A stretch of DNA of 41,569 bases from assembly GCA_025934635.1 (NCBI GenBank), contig JAICWX010000041.1, forward strand, positions 1 through 41,569, written 5' to 3'. The notes beneath the pieces were generated by a model, which saw only the letters and a list, made by a program, of their open reading frames with translations, was not told the DNA's origin and searched no databases. Both the position numbers and the translations under genes were made by a program. This document shows positions 41,455-41,569 of this stretch, in pieces (within the stretch, counting starts at the first letter, position 1; every line of letters starts with the position of its first letter). The DNA comes from Streptosporangiaceae bacterium (lineage in GTDB: Bacteria > Actinomycetota > Actinomycetes > Streptosporangiales > Streptosporangiaceae).

Positions 41455-41569
41455 TCATTGGGAATGCCTGCGTCGCGAATGCTCGCGCATTGCCAGATCC
41501 AGCGGGCTCACCATCGTGGCGGATGGCAAAACTGACGCCAGGCCAGCCGGCCAGGCGATCGTCATCCCA
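41455..41569 (-). CDS. Possible C-terminal end of a gene running off the window
   Basis: A minus-strand frame is open from the window edge to a TGA at 41455-41457 and ends in ..MVSPLDLAMREHSRRRHSQ. No domain can be recognised in 37 residues. It would converge on response regulator 2. Confidence 0.25.
   Translation of the reverse strand, partial: GMTIAWPAGLASVLPSATMVSPLDLAMREHSRRRHSQ

Overview
The window is high-GC actinobacterial chromosome (Actinomycetia). The evidence is the base composition, the frequent GTG starts, GTGA/ATGA stop-start overlaps, and a conserved core block: enolase, FtsB-like protein, DUF501 protein, Ppx/GppA phosphatase, uracil-DNA glycosylase, a tRNA-like gene, thiolase and cystathionine beta-synthase. 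Genus cannot be fixed from the sequence alone.

Layout. Positions 1-8739 are core genome: a partial CBS-domain cystathionine beta-synthase (-), a thiolase (+), a DUF4287-like small protein (+), a gene-free stretch of about 0.8 kb, an odd tRNA-like gene (-), then the minus-strand operon eno > ftsB-like > DUF501 > ppx > udg, and a divergent YdcF-family gene (+). Positions 8764-37893 are a surface or exopolysaccharide locus. It contains a class-III aminotransferase and a GT2 (-); an RmlC-like epimerase (+); and a nine-gene minus-strand run GT4 > AsnB-like amidotransferase > bi-domain oxidoreductase > heparinase II/III-like protein > two tandem Wzz/Wzc-like proteins > Wzy/ligase > GT4 > membrane-anchored beta-helix protein. 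Next come a plus-strand trio (SDR epimerase, flippase, pyruvyl transferase-like), a perfect 23-bp-arm terminator, a minus-strand sugar-tailoring operon (C-methyltransferase > nucleotidyltransferase > PIG-L deacetylase > PhyH-like dioxygenase), a divergent degenerate methyltransferase (+), an ECF-type sigma factor (-) and the initiating phosphoglycosyltransferase (-). Positions 37894-39481 are about 1.6 kb without a credible gene, holding inverted repeats and a short tandem repeat. Positions 39482-41440 encode a soluble histidine kinase followed by two LuxR-type response regulators. A possible gene end lies at the right edge.

How the genes fit together (inference). The locus has every step of a Wzy-type pathway: priming transferase, several glycosyltransferases, flippase, polymerase and co-polymerases. 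Its decorating enzymes suggest an unusual glycan: an AsnB-like enzyme (possible sugar-acid amide), a C-methyltransferase with a nucleotidyltransferase (possible branched NDP-sugar), a PhyH hydroxylase, a PIG-L deacetylase and a pyruvyl transferase. A polysaccharide-lyase-family protein and a beta-helix protein sit in the same operon as polymerase and length control. Both co-polymerases carry ATPase-like C-termini whose Walker A motif is destroyed. Two divergent promoter regions of the locus share a 13-bp motif, TGTGATACRTGAA, suggesting joint regulation.
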